Shown here: positions 9,853 to 15,342 of the stretch, piece by piece | How positions within the stretch are numbered: position 1 is the first letter of the stretch | How the letters are laid out: each line of letters starts with the position of its first letter | Source: Oscillospiraceae bacterium | Lineage (GTDB): Bacteria; Bacillota; Clostridia; Oscillospirales; JAKOTC01 | NCBI GenBank assembly: GCA_035353335.1 | Contig: DAOPZJ010000035.1 | Coordinates: forward strand, 4,516 to 27,850 | Direction of reading: 5' to 3' | DNA length: 23,335 bases | The notes under the pieces: model-generated | The model's database searches: none | Seen by the model: the letters and a program-made list of their open reading frames with translations, nothing else | Told to the model about the DNA's origin: nothing | Translations under genes and position numbers: made by a program

Positions 9853-9858
9853 GATAGG

Positions 9859-10200
9859 TCAGTCGCCAATGGGATTATCAATCATTGTCGCGGCAACAAA
9901 CTCATGAAGGTGTCCGTCCGAGCACTCAGTCTTGGCATCGATAAAGTGGACATGACGCCTGTCGTCGCGGTCGCCTACTTCAATAGGAGGGCCGGTGAAC
10001 ACACAGATTGGGTGAAAATGATCTTCATAAAAATCCGTCTTGGTGACGAATTTGTGAATATGCCCGCATGGCATCATAATCACTTCATCGGTAATGCCCG
10101 CAAACCGATGGTTGTGGACATTCTCTCTTAATTCAGCGAGCCGAACGCTTCCCTCGACCTCATGGACATGGGTCTGCCTTTATTGATTGTCGTAAGACAT
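9859..10200 (-). pseudogene. YmaF-family gene interrupted by an in-frame TAA at codon 7
   Basis: Read on the minus strand from the ATG at 10200-10198, the frame gives 'MSYDNQ', a TAA at 10182-10180, and then 106 uninterrupted codons to the TGA at 9861-9859. The part after the stop has the YmaF pattern of spaced His pairs: 'QTHVHEVEGS', 'NVHNHRFAGIT', 'GHIHKF', 'DHFHPI', 'RHVHF', 'DGHLHEF'. The ATG has a good AAGAGGAAG ribosome binding site at about 10208-10216, so this was surely the original start. After the TAA no start codon occurs until the GTG at 10083, which would drop two of the His motifs. A CAA-to-TAA change would explain the stop. YmaF function is not established; the His pattern suggests metal binding. 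A sequencing error or stop read-through cannot be excluded. Confidence 0.8.
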
Positions 10201-10216
10201 CCGAATACTTCCTCTT

Positions 10217-10250
10217 AAAAAATTGACGGACCGGTGGTCAGTCCGCCCAA
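10217..10250 (-). terminator. Terminator-like hairpin just before the ymaF ribosome binding site
   Basis: On the minus strand TTGGGCGGAC (10250-10241) pairs with GTCCGTCAA (10231-10223) with one bulged G and one G-T pair around a 9-base loop, and TTTTTT (10222-10217) follows at once. The ribosome binding site comes directly after. The placement suggests an attenuator in the leader, though no alternative pairing partner was identified. Confidence 0.5.
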
Positions 10251-10329
10251 TTTATTTTATGTTTTGAGCCGAGCGTTTGCGCTGATTTAACAATAGTCAT
10301 TATAATATACTTTATGCACATCGACTTTG

Positions 10330-10361
10330 AAAAAAAGTGGCGGATTCAAACCCGCTTCTTT
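10330..10361 (-). terminator. Second minus-strand terminator-like hairpin
   Basis: AAAGTGGCGG (10334-10343) pairs with CCGCTTCTTT (10352-10361) with a single T-T mismatch and an 8-base loop. On the minus strand it is followed by further T residues. No minus-strand gene lies upstream, so it may stop antisense transcription out of ssrA or belong to the ymaF leader. Confidence 0.4.
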
Positions 10362-10496
10362 CTTGTTGATTTAAATCGATTGATATCTGCTTTAAATTTA
10401 TTGTGAATAATCTTTCGTAATTTTGCCGGAATAATAATTGTCTGTTTTTATGGTATTCATTTTATCGCCTTTACGGTTTTAGATAAGTGATGCCAA

Positions 10497-10525
10497 TTGA
10501 CATTTTTATAAAAATCGGCTATAAT
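10497..10525 (+). promoter_or_regulatory. Consensus sigma-A promoter of ssrA
   Basis: TTGACA (10497-10502), a 17-base spacer and TATAAT (10520-10525) match the vegetative consensus at all twelve positions. Transcription would begin near 10532, about 23 bases before the mature tmRNA 5' end, leaving a short leader for RNase P to remove. Confidence 0.92.
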
Positions 10526-10627
10526 AAATAAGCAATCTGAGTCAGAACGCGCATGGGGGCGTAAAGGTTTCGACGGGGGTTGTGAAACGGAATAAGCGGG
10601 CAGAGCAGCGTGACCTCTTAAAAACGC

Positions 10628-10675
10628 GCAAATTTTCAATTAACTGACACTAATAAAGTTGCAGTTGCTGCTTAA
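10628..10675 (+). other. SsrA tag-peptide reading frame inside tmRNA
   Basis: From the GCA resume codon the frame encodes ANFQLTDTNKVAVAA and a TAA stop. The C-terminal Val-Ala-Val-Ala-Ala resembles the ClpXP-recognised ALAA/VALAA ends of known tags. The exact resume codon is inferred from the frame and from the usual Ala start, not proven. Confidence 0.8.
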
Positions 10676-10885
10676 CTAAAGCAGCCGTCCCACGCCTTGA
10701 GTGCCGCGTCCTGGCGGGGGCGTGTCTAAGCGGCCCATCTGAAACGGCTTAAGCTTTGCGGCCGGGCAGAAACTTATGAAGCTACCGTGATTTAACGCCT
10801 GTCGGCGTGTGTTAATGATCGGGAAATCTTAAACACCGAATACGCCCGTAGAAAGTTGCGCGGAGTGATTTTCGGACAGGGGTTC

Positions 10886-10905
10886 GATTCCCCTCGCCTC
10901 CACCA
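10886..10905 (+). repeat. Left copy of a 20-bp direct repeat (3' end of ssrA)
   Basis: GATTCCCCTCGCCTCCACCA, the end of the T-arm, acceptor strand and CCA of tmRNA, recurs without mismatch at 11060-11079. tmRNA 3' ends are well-known integrase attachment sites, so this is a candidate att site. Confidence 0.85.
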
Positions 10906-10907
10906 AA

Positions 10908-10948
10908 AATTCAGAAGATGCCTTTAGCGCGTCATCTGAATTTTTTTT
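10908..10948 (+). terminator. Rho-independent terminator of ssrA
   Basis: AATTCAGA (10908-10915) pairs with TCTGAATT (10935-10942). After one A-A mismatch the stem continues with GATGC/GCGTC, and T residues run to 10948. It starts three bases after the CCA end. Confidence 0.9.
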
Positions 10949-11007
10949 AATGGGAATCGAACCAGGCCGTGGAAGGATTGTTCGACCAGAGGGAGAAAAA
11001 TCCGACC

Positions 11008-11032
11008 AAAAACAATCCGGGGGATTGTTTTT
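11008..11032. repeat. Perfect 11-bp hairpin with T-run arm
   Basis: AAAAACAATCC (11008-11018) and GGATTGTTTTT (11022-11032) are perfect reverse complements around GGG. With A5 and T5 at the ends it resembles a bidirectional terminator. No gene immediately upstream on either strand explains it. Confidence 0.75.
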
Positions 11033-11059
11033 AGGCCTCCAAGGCCGAAAGCCGCGATA

Positions 11060-11079
11060 GATTCCCCTCGCCTCCACCA
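11060..11079 (+). repeat. Right copy of the 20-bp ssrA-end direct repeat
   Basis: This is an exact copy of 10886-10905, 174 bp further on. Identity stops abruptly at both edges. There is no upstream T-arm half, so it is not a second tmRNA. It fits an attR-like end or a recombination footprint. Confidence 0.85.
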
Positions 11080-11094
11080 TAAAAAGACACCAAT

Positions 11095-11114
11095 TTTGAT
11101 ACCATCGTATCAAA
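11095..11114. repeat. 8-bp inverted repeat at the edge of the transposase remnant
   Basis: TTTGATAC (11095-11102) and GTATCAAA (11107-11114) form a perfect stem with a CATC loop. It sits on the junction between the ssrA-end repeat and the transposase fragment. Confidence 0.6.
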
Positions 11115-11264
11115 GCGGAGTTCGTTTATTTCCGCCGTTTTGACACGCTGGATCAACTACAGCGGGAGTTGGCAGACTATGTGCACTGGTTCAATAACAT
11201 TCGGCTGCATGGTACGCTCGGATATCTTTCACCGGTGGAGTTCAAGAGATCATGTACCTTATAA
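11103..11264 (+). mobile_element. 3' remnant of an IS3-family transposase (OrfB) gene
   Basis: The frame ending at TAA 11262-11264 encodes about 53 residues, including 'KAEFVYFRRFDTLDQL', 'YVHWFNNIRLHGTLGYLSP' and 'VEF'. This is the characteristic end of IS3-type rve integrase domains (Y/W-x-N-x-x-R-x-H-x-x-L-x-Y-x-S-P). A stop at 11097-11099 closes the frame upstream, and the DDE catalytic residues, which lie further N-terminal, are missing. It is therefore an inactive fragment. No matching left part or terminal inverted repeat is visible in the window. Confidence 0.8.
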
Positions 11265-11296
11265 TTTCTGTCCGATTTAGGGTTGACAATCCAGAG

Positions 11297-11887
11297 ATGA
11301 TAACTTTGAATTATGACGACAAGCATACACCTGCGATTTATCCATTAACAAAAAACAAATTCTCACTTCTGCCAAAATGTGACGGTCAACTTTATACCGT
11401 AAAAGCAGGTGATACACTCTTCAGTATTTCGCGCAATTTCGGAATGACAATTGATGAGATTCTTGCTGCGAACCCCCAGATCAAAAAGAGAAGCATTATT
11501 TATATTGGTCAGTTTATATGTATCCCTTCCGCGACACCGAACCCCATACCTGATTGTGATCTCCGCATATTAACATTGAAATTTTTAACTGAGGACGGCC
11601 GGATATTACCCGAAGTGAATGGGACGGTTGCTCTTGCTGCCGGTGTCATTGTTCGGATAACTTTGAATCGTCCTATTTCTCAGGCTTTCTTTTTCCTTGA
11701 ACCTACCGGCACGGAAACTTGTGAACTCGCCCACTTAATCGGTATTGATTGTCCCAGCGCCGTCACAGGCGTTGCTGAGATTCAATGGCAGGTACCGTCG
11801 GGCACTCTGGGGCGTGTTTTCGTTGTCGCATGCCTCAATAACTGCTGCACGAAATCAGAAGAGATCTTGGTTATCAGAGACACTTGA
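11297..11887 (+). CDS. LysM-domain protein with an unassigned Cys-rich C-terminal region
   Basis: The frame is open from an ATG at 11252, but that ATG lies inside the transposase remnant. I prefer the ATG at 11297, giving 196 residues. Neither has a strong ribosome binding site. From the second start, residues 33-77 form a LysM domain ('YTVKAGDTLFSISRNFGMT', ending 'YIGQFICIP'), a fold that binds N-acetylglucosamine polymers such as peptidoglycan. The remaining 120 residues look beta-rich, carry seven or more cysteines and match no family I recognise. No signal peptide is seen. Such LysM proteins occur in spore-coat and wall contexts in Clostridia, but this role is only inference. The original 5' end may have been replaced by the insertion. 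Confidence 0.75.
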   Translation: MITLNYDDKHTPAIYPLTKNKFSLLPKCDGQLYTVKAGDTLFSISRNFGMTIDEILAANPQIKKRSIIYIGQFICIPSATPNPIPDCDLRILTLKFLTEDGRILPEVNGTVALAAGVIVRITLNRPISQAFFFLEPTGTETCELAHLIGIDCPSAVTGVAEIQWQVPSGTLGRVFVVACLNNCCTKSEEILVIRDT

Positions 11888-11949
11888 AAAACTCCTATTT
11901 AAATTTTACATAAAAATCAACTTTATTTATGATTAAGATATTAATTTTT

Positions 11950-11970
11950 ATACTCCTTCTGAAGGGGTAT
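11950..11970. terminator. Hairpin between convergent lysM and corA
   Basis: ATACTCCTT (11950-11958) pairs with AAGGGGTAT (11962-11970) including one T-G pair, with a 3-base loop. A moderately T-rich run (TATTATTT) follows on the plus strand. It overlaps the corA stop codon by one base. Confidence 0.45.
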
Positions 11971-12929
11971 TATTTCCGTTTATTAATCCAACCTTTTCGA
12001 ATAAACCACAAAACCATTGAAATGATGACGGCCGCCAAAACTCCGAGTATCATAAAATAGCCGTATCGCCAGCGCAGTTCCGGCATATAATCGAAGTTCA
12101 TACCGTAAATCCCAACGATAAAAGTCAATGGGATAAAAATAGAACTGATGATGGTCAGGGTAGTCATAATTTTGTTCATTCGATGGGAATTGATTGATAA
12201 ATAATTATCTCTGATATCAGATGTCACTTCGCGATTGATTTCGACGATATCCGAGAGTTTCAGCAAGTGGTCATAGATATCATTAAAATGCTGTTTATTG
12301 GTTCGAAAGTTTTCCAAGTGTTCCGAATTTAAAATCCGGTAGAGCAGTTCTTTCATTGAATTGACGGTATGGCGCAGAACGAGAAGGTCTGTTCTGATTG
12401 AAAACACCTGATCGATTACATCATGGATCTTTTGGCTGTTTATTTCGATATCAACATCATTTAAAGTATCTTCTATTTGAAACGCCAACGGGAAATATTG
12501 ATCGACGATTTTATCAAAAATCAAATAGGCGATAAAATTGCAGCCTTCTTCTTTGGCCAAAACGCTTTCCGAAATTTTCCGTCGGATGCAGTTGATCTCG
12601 GGCAGCTCTGACAAATGGAAGGAAATGATATATTTGGATCCGACAAATAAGTCCAGTTCTATCGGTTTCATCGTTTCCGGATTCAATGCATGTAAAACAA
12701 AAAAATAGTAGGTATCATAAAAATCGACTTTAGGCCTCTCGAGGCGTTCAACACAATCTTCGATTGCCAAGGCGTTAAAATGAAACCGATCGCTTAATAT
12801 CTTGATTTCTTCTTGATTTGCGCATTCAAAATCGACCCAGTACCACCGGATGTCGTTCTCCATCAATCGTTCAACCGGAACGCCCTCAAGCCACTCTATT
12901 TCGTTTGTATAACCGAAGGTATAAATCAA
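11970..12929 (-). CDS. corA: CorA-family magnesium/divalent metal transporter
   Basis: This is a pentameric channel for Mg2+ (some members carry Co2+, Ni2+ or Zn2+). The 319-residue protein has a long soluble N-terminal domain, a long helix leading to the pore, a first membrane helix at about 257-275, the signature Gly-Met-Asn at 276-278 ('YGMNFDYMPEL'), and a second membrane helix at about 293-309 followed by a basic tail. The start is TTG (12929-12927), with GAGGGGGG six or so bases upstream as ribosome binding site. The next Met is residue 24 and would cut into the conserved domain. No riboswitch-like leader is evident. Confidence 0.93.
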   Translation of the reverse strand: MIYTFGYTNEIEWLEGVPVERLMENDIRWYWVDFECANQEEIKILSDRFHFNALAIEDCVERLERPKVDFYDTYYFFVLHALNPETMKPIELDLFVGSKYIISFHLSELPEINCIRRKISESVLAKEEGCNFIAYLIFDKIVDQYFPLAFQIEDTLNDVDIEINSQKIHDVIDQVFSIRTDLLVLRHTVNSMKELLYRILNSEHLENFRTNKQHFNDIYDHLLKLSDIVEINREVTSDIRDNYLSINSHRMNKIMTTLTIISSIFIPLTFIVGIYGMNFDYMPELRWRYGYFMILGVLAAVIISMVLWFIRKGWINKRK

Positions 12930-13005
12930 ACCAAGCCCCCCTCATCCCGTTTAATTAATTCGTTATTCGCGGTTCACAGAGAATAAATCTATTAAATATG
13001 AAACT

Positions 13006-13034
13006 ATTATATTACGACTGACCGTTTGGAGCAA
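13006..13034 (-). promoter_or_regulatory. Candidate promoter of corA
   Basis: On the minus strand TTGCTC (13034-13029), a 17-base spacer and a perfect TATAAT (13011-13006) lie about 75 bases before the corA start. The -35 box is only partly conserved. Confidence 0.6.
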
Positions 13035-13052
13035 GAGAATATGCAGTAAATA

Positions 13053-13086
13053 TGAAAAAGAACAGCATCTCTTAATGAGATGCTGT
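13053..13086 (-). terminator. Terminator of the pentad-repeat peptide gene
   Basis: On the minus strand ACAGCATCTC and GAGATGCTGT form a perfect 10-bp stem around a 5-base loop, followed by TCTTTTTC. It lies about 30 bases past the peptide's stop codon and just ahead of the corA promoter. Confidence 0.88.
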
Positions 13087-13117
13087 CGGTTGGTTGTGCA
13101 AGTACTTACACAAAGGC

Positions 13118-13276
13118 TTATTTATTCTTGCGGTTTTCATTTTCGCGGTTGTTTTGATTCTGGTTGTTGCGGTTCTCGTTCTCGCGTTTTTCGTTTTCAC
13201 GTCTTTCATTTTCGCGATTATCATTTTCACGGTTTTCGTTGTTGCGGTTGTTTTTGTTGCGGTTGTTGTTTTCCAT
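13118..13276 (-). CDS. 52-residue Asn/Arg/Glu-rich pentad-repeat peptide
   Basis: The product uses only seven amino acids (about 23 Asn, 11 Glu, 10 Arg, 4 Lys, 2 Gln, 1 Asp and the initiator Met). Arg recurs every five residues at 6, 11, 16, 21, 26, 31 and 36, giving units such as RNNEN, RENDN, RENER and RENEN. It has no hydrophobic residues, so it must be disordered and very soluble, with nearly balanced charge. AAGGAGGTGAGTG before the ATG is an excellent ribosome binding site and fixes this frame among several open ones; a perfect terminator follows. I do not recognise the family. Asn-rich small proteins are common in spore-forming Clostridia, so a spore or stress role is a guess. Confidence 0.75.
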   Translation of the reverse strand: MENNNRNKNNRNNENRENDNRENERRENEKRENENRNNQNQNNRENENRKNK

Positions 13277-13358
13277 GAAACACTCACCTCCTTGCGCATT
13301 ATTTTTTGTTTCGACGGTAAAAATATTCAGGTATTCTGCGAACAGGGGGTAAAAAATT

Positions 13359-14534
13359 TTGTTGATCACCAATGCTAAGCTGCTGACGATGGCAGCCCGG
13401 AGTTATGAGAACGGATGCGTTTTAATAGAGAACGGAAAAATCATAAAAGTCGCCGAAACGATCGATAAAACCGAAAACGGCGACGACACCGTGATCGACG
13501 CAAAAGGATGCTGGGCGCTGCCCGGTATTATCGAAGCGCATTGCCATATCGGAATTACGGAGGAGAAAAAGGGCAAGGAAGGCGACGACTGCAACGAGAT
13601 CACCAAACCGATCACACCCTATCTGAAAGCGCTTGACGCCATCAACCCGATGGATGCCGCTTTTCACAGCGCAATCAAAGCGGGGATCACCTCCGTTATG
13701 GTCGGGCCGGGCAGTTCAAACGTGATCGGCGATCAATTTGTATTCATCAAGACAGACGGCAGAGTTCTCGACGAGATGGTAGTACTCGAACCCGCGGCCA
13801 TGAAAGTCGCGTTCGGTGAAAATCCCAAAAAGAGTTACGGGAATAACAACATGATGCCAGCAACCAGAATGGCCATCGGCGCAATGCTCCGGGAAGAACT
13901 TTTCGAAGCCAAAAAGTATATCGACGAAAAGCAGTCCACGCAGGATTCGAAAAAAAGTTTTGACGAGGATTTTCGCAAAGAATGCTGGATTCAAGTCTTT
14001 AAAAAGCAAATCCCCTTAAAAGCGCATGTTCACCGCACCGATGATATCTTAACCGCAATTCGCATCGCAAAGCAGTTTGATCTGGATATGACTCTGGATC
14101 ATTGTACGGAGGGACACCTGATCGCAGAAGAGATTAAGAAATCGGGCTTTCCGGCGATTGTGGGTCCGGATCTGGCGTCCCGAAATAAAAGCGAAGTGCA
14201 GTATATGGACTTTAAAACCGCCGGAATTTTGGCAAAAGCCGGCGTAAAAGTCGCGCTGACCACTGACCATCCGGTCTCGCTGATTCAATATCTGCCTATC
14301 TGCGCCGGACTTGCGGCCAAAGAGGGTCTCGGTATTGATGAAGCGCTCAGAGCCATTACCATCAACGCAGCCGAAATCTGCAAGGTCTCAAACCGCGTCG
14401 GCAGCATCGAAGTCGGAAAAGACGCCGATATCGTCATCTATGACGGAAACCCGCTCGAGGTCTTCACGAATTGCCTTTATACCATTATCAACGGCAAAAT
14501 CGTCTATCAGTCGGATAAAGTCTCGTCATATTGA
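13359..14534 (+). CDS. Amidohydrolase-superfamily metal-dependent hydrolase
   Basis: The 391-residue product has the layout of imidazolonepropionase/dihydroorotase-like amidohydrolases. There is an N-terminal beta segment ('LITNAKL', 'VLIENGKI'), then the metal pair His61-x-His63 in 'IEAHCHIGI', further candidate ligands His223/His225 ('KAHVHRTDD'), His248 ('LDHCTEGH') and Asp304 ('TTDHPVS'), and the C-terminal 'GSIEVGKDADIVIYDGNPL'. It should hydrolyse an amide or C-N bond; the substrate cannot be told. It begins with TTG at 13359 (a second TTG follows directly), with AGGGGGT at about 13343-13349 as ribosome binding site. It stands alone, divergent from the pentad-repeat gene. Confidence 0.88.
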   Translation: MLITNAKLLTMAARSYENGCVLIENGKIIKVAETIDKTENGDDTVIDAKGCWALPGIIEAHCHIGITEEKKGKEGDDCNEITKPITPYLKALDAINPMDAAFHSAIKAGITSVMVGPGSSNVIGDQFVFIKTDGRVLDEMVVLEPAAMKVAFGENPKKSYGNNNMMPATRMAIGAMLREELFEAKKYIDEKQSTQDSKKSFDEDFRKECWIQVFKKQIPLKAHVHRTDDILTAIRIAKQFDLDMTLDHCTEGHLIAEEIKKSGFPAIVGPDLASRNKSEVQYMDFKTAGILAKAGVKVALTTDHPVSLIQYLPICAGLAAKEGLGIDEALRAITINAAEICKVSNRVGSIEVGKDADIVIYDGNPLEVFTNCLYTIINGKIVYQSDKVSSY

Positions 14535-14582
14535 GCGAAACCGAAGGATCTTGTTATCACAAAGTAAAAAACCTTCAAATTA

Positions 14583-14607
14583 AAAGAGCGAGGCGATCTC
14601 GCTCTTT
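14583..14607. terminator. Hairpin terminator between the amidohydrolase and YjzC-like genes
   Basis: AAAGAGCGAG (14583-14592) and CTCGCTCTTT (14598-14607) form a perfect 10-bp stem with a GCGAT loop. T residues lie in the arm on both strands, which suits a shared stop for the two convergent genes. Confidence 0.75.
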
Positions 14608-14615
14608 AAATAGCA

Positions 14616-14783
14616 TTATTCGACTTTAAGCCATTGGTTTCCCGATGCCTGAGTCGGTGGGAGTCGGTCGCCGCGATTGATATGAACCATACGGGGATTA
14701 TCCACGATTTCACCGTTGGGGCCAACCTCAATATATTTGCCGGGTTCTTGGTTATCGGTTCCGGGTTTGATTGATTTTGCCAT
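14616..14783 (-). CDS. YjzC-like small protein
   Basis: This 55-residue protein reads 'MAKSIKPGTDNQEPGKYIEV', then 'GPNGEIVDNPRMVHINRGDR' and 'LPPTQASGNQWLKVE'. The KPG start, the Y-x-E-V-G segment, 'NPRMVHINRGDRLP' and the final Trp match the YjzC-like family of short Bacillota proteins, whose function is unknown. AAAGGAGG seven bases before the ATG at 14783 decides the start over an upstream in-frame ATG. No membrane segment or signal is present. It is convergent with the amidohydrolase and divergent from marR. Confidence 0.78.
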   Translation of the reverse strand: MAKSIKPGTDNQEPGKYIEVGPNGEIVDNPRMVHINRGDRLPPTQASGNQWLKVE

Positions 14784-14835
14784 GAAAAAACCTCCTTTCT
14801 GCATATAGGGTTTGCGCAGTAATAGAAATAATTCG

Positions 14836-14889
14836 TTAGGGACCTTGCATTTATGAATGATATGTTGTAATATATCTCAAGCACCCTAA
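14836..14889. promoter_or_regulatory. Inverted repeat bracketing the marR promoter (candidate operator)
   Basis: TTAGGGACCTTG (14836-14847) and CAAGCACCCTAA (14878-14889) are reverse complements at 10 of 12 positions, with centres 42 bp apart, about four helical turns. The left arm overlaps the -35 box and the right arm overlaps the expected start site. This is a plausible place for the MarR protein to repress its own operon, but unproven. Confidence 0.45.
14845..14873 (+). promoter_or_regulatory. Promoter of the marR-ABC operon
   Basis: TTGCAT (14845-14850), a 17-base spacer and TAATAT (14868-14873) form a reasonable sigma-A promoter about 45 bases before the preferred marR start. Confidence 0.6.
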
Positions 14890-14918
14890 TGATTTCAGAG
14901 AGGAAGCGTAAAACAAAC

Positions 14919-15323
14919 ATGGAGAAAGAGACGAACCTTTTTTTGCTGCAGCTGTTTTATCAGTGTTTTCATAAGATCCATATGTCGCAAAAATATCCCG
15001 GTCAGGGATGGCTGATGATCTTACTTCGGGAAAGGGGAACACTCACTCAGCGGGAGCTGATCGAGATCACCGGGCGCCGATCGGCGACGCTCAGCGAACA
15101 ATTAGACAGTATGGACAAAGCCGGACTGATCACCCGCGGCAAGAATGAGGAAGATCGCCGGAATATCGATGTCACCTTAACGCTCCTAGGCCGGGAAACC
15201 GCCAAAGACGTCGAAAAAGCCCGTCAGGAATTGTCTGACAAGTTGTTTGATAAATTAGACGAAGTAGAAAAGCGGCAGTTGGACATCATCCTGAAAAAGC
15301 TTTTAAGTACCTTCGAATCATAA
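14919..15323 (+). CDS. MarR-family transcriptional regulator
   Basis: This dimeric winged-helix repressor family usually responds to small toxic ligands. The 134-residue product has the helix-turn-helix at about 45-72 ('LTQRELIEITGRRSATLSEQ') and the wing with the family-typical Asp-Arg-Arg ('NEEDRRNIDVTLT'), followed by helices for dimerisation. The frame is open from an ATG at 14889, but that one has no ribosome binding site and falls at the expected transcript start. GAGAGGAAG before 14919 favours the later ATG, though the 12-base spacing is long. It precedes the ABC pair by 19 bases, so it likely controls that exporter and itself. Confidence 0.9.
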   Translation: MEKETNLFLLQLFYQCFHKIHMSQKYPGQGWLMILLRERGTLTQRELIEITGRRSATLSEQLDSMDKAGLITRGKNEEDRRNIDVTLTLLGRETAKDVEKARQELSDKLFDKLDEVEKRQLDIILKKLLSTFES

Positions 15324-15342
15324 GACAGGGAGCAACACAACC

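Larger units (their letters stand above)
10201..10496. other. Gene-free leader region of the ymaF-like gene, with hairpins
   Basis: No credible coding frame is present. The stretch contains two hairpins that look like minus-strand terminators (listed separately), a TATAAT on each strand overlapping at 10299-10306 without a good -35 box, and the palindrome GATTTAAATC at 10368-10377. It lies between the back-to-back ymaF-like gene (minus) and ssrA (plus), so it probably holds the ymaF promoter. Confidence 0.5.
10555..10905 (+). ncRNA. ssrA: Transfer-messenger RNA (tmRNA, 10Sa RNA)
   Basis: tmRNA with SmpB rescues stalled ribosomes and tags the unfinished protein for proteolysis. The 5' end reads GGGGGCGTAAAGGTTTCGAC and the 3' end GGTTCGATTCCCCTCGCCTC followed by CACCA. 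The 7-bp acceptor stem (10555-10561 with 10895-10901, one G-T pair) and the T-arm are intact, and the CCA is encoded (10903-10905). The internal tag frame begins at GCA 10628 and ends with GCTGCT TAA at 10675. The 351-base length is typical. It has its own promoter and a strong terminator. The last 20 bases recur downstream at 11060-11079. Confidence 0.96.
10906..11296. other. Gene-free scar between ssrA and the LysM gene
   Basis: This stretch holds no intact gene. In order it contains the ssrA terminator, an inverted copy of the tmRNA T-arm (GGGAATCGAACC, 10952-10963, matching 10881-10892 in reverse complement), a perfect 11-bp hairpin at 11008-11032, a 5-bp hairpin at 11034-11046, the second copy of the tmRNA end (11060-11079), an 8-bp hairpin at 11095-11114 and a transposase remnant. 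The mix of duplicated RNA end and broken transposase points to past insertion and loss of a mobile element. Confidence 0.7.

Noticed and set aside
9904..10131. 75-residue plus-strand frame
   Set aside because: It is antisense to the ymaF-like gene, has no ribosome binding site and resembles no family, whereas the minus strand shows clear family motifs.
10180..10182. Recoding of the ymaF stop as selenocysteine or pyrrolysine
   Set aside because: The codon is TAA; those recoding events use TGA and TAG respectively.
11060..11079. A second tmRNA or tRNA gene
   Set aside because: Only the last 20 bases of the RNA are present; no matching 5' acceptor strand or other arms occur nearby.
10829..11113. 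94-residue minus-strand frame containing 'VEARGIEPLS'
   Set aside because: This is the well-known false protein obtained by translating the reverse strand of a tmRNA/tRNA 3' end; it covers ssrA, its terminator and the repeat copy.
12930..13005. Possible magnesium riboswitch (M-box) before corA
   Set aside because: The leader between promoter and start is only about 70 bases and lacks the conserved M-box helices.
13118..13276. 15-bp periodic repeat as a possible CRISPR array
   Set aside because: There are no spacers: the units are contiguous, vary at codon level and stay in one reading frame with start, ribosome binding site and terminator.
13075..13378. Several plus-strand hydrophobic or Phe/Ser/Arg-rich frames and an alternative minus-strand Thr/Lys-rich frame
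   Set aside because: They are other-frame readings of the 15-bp repeat. Only the Asn/Arg/Glu frame begins at a strong ribosome binding site and shows a regular residue period.
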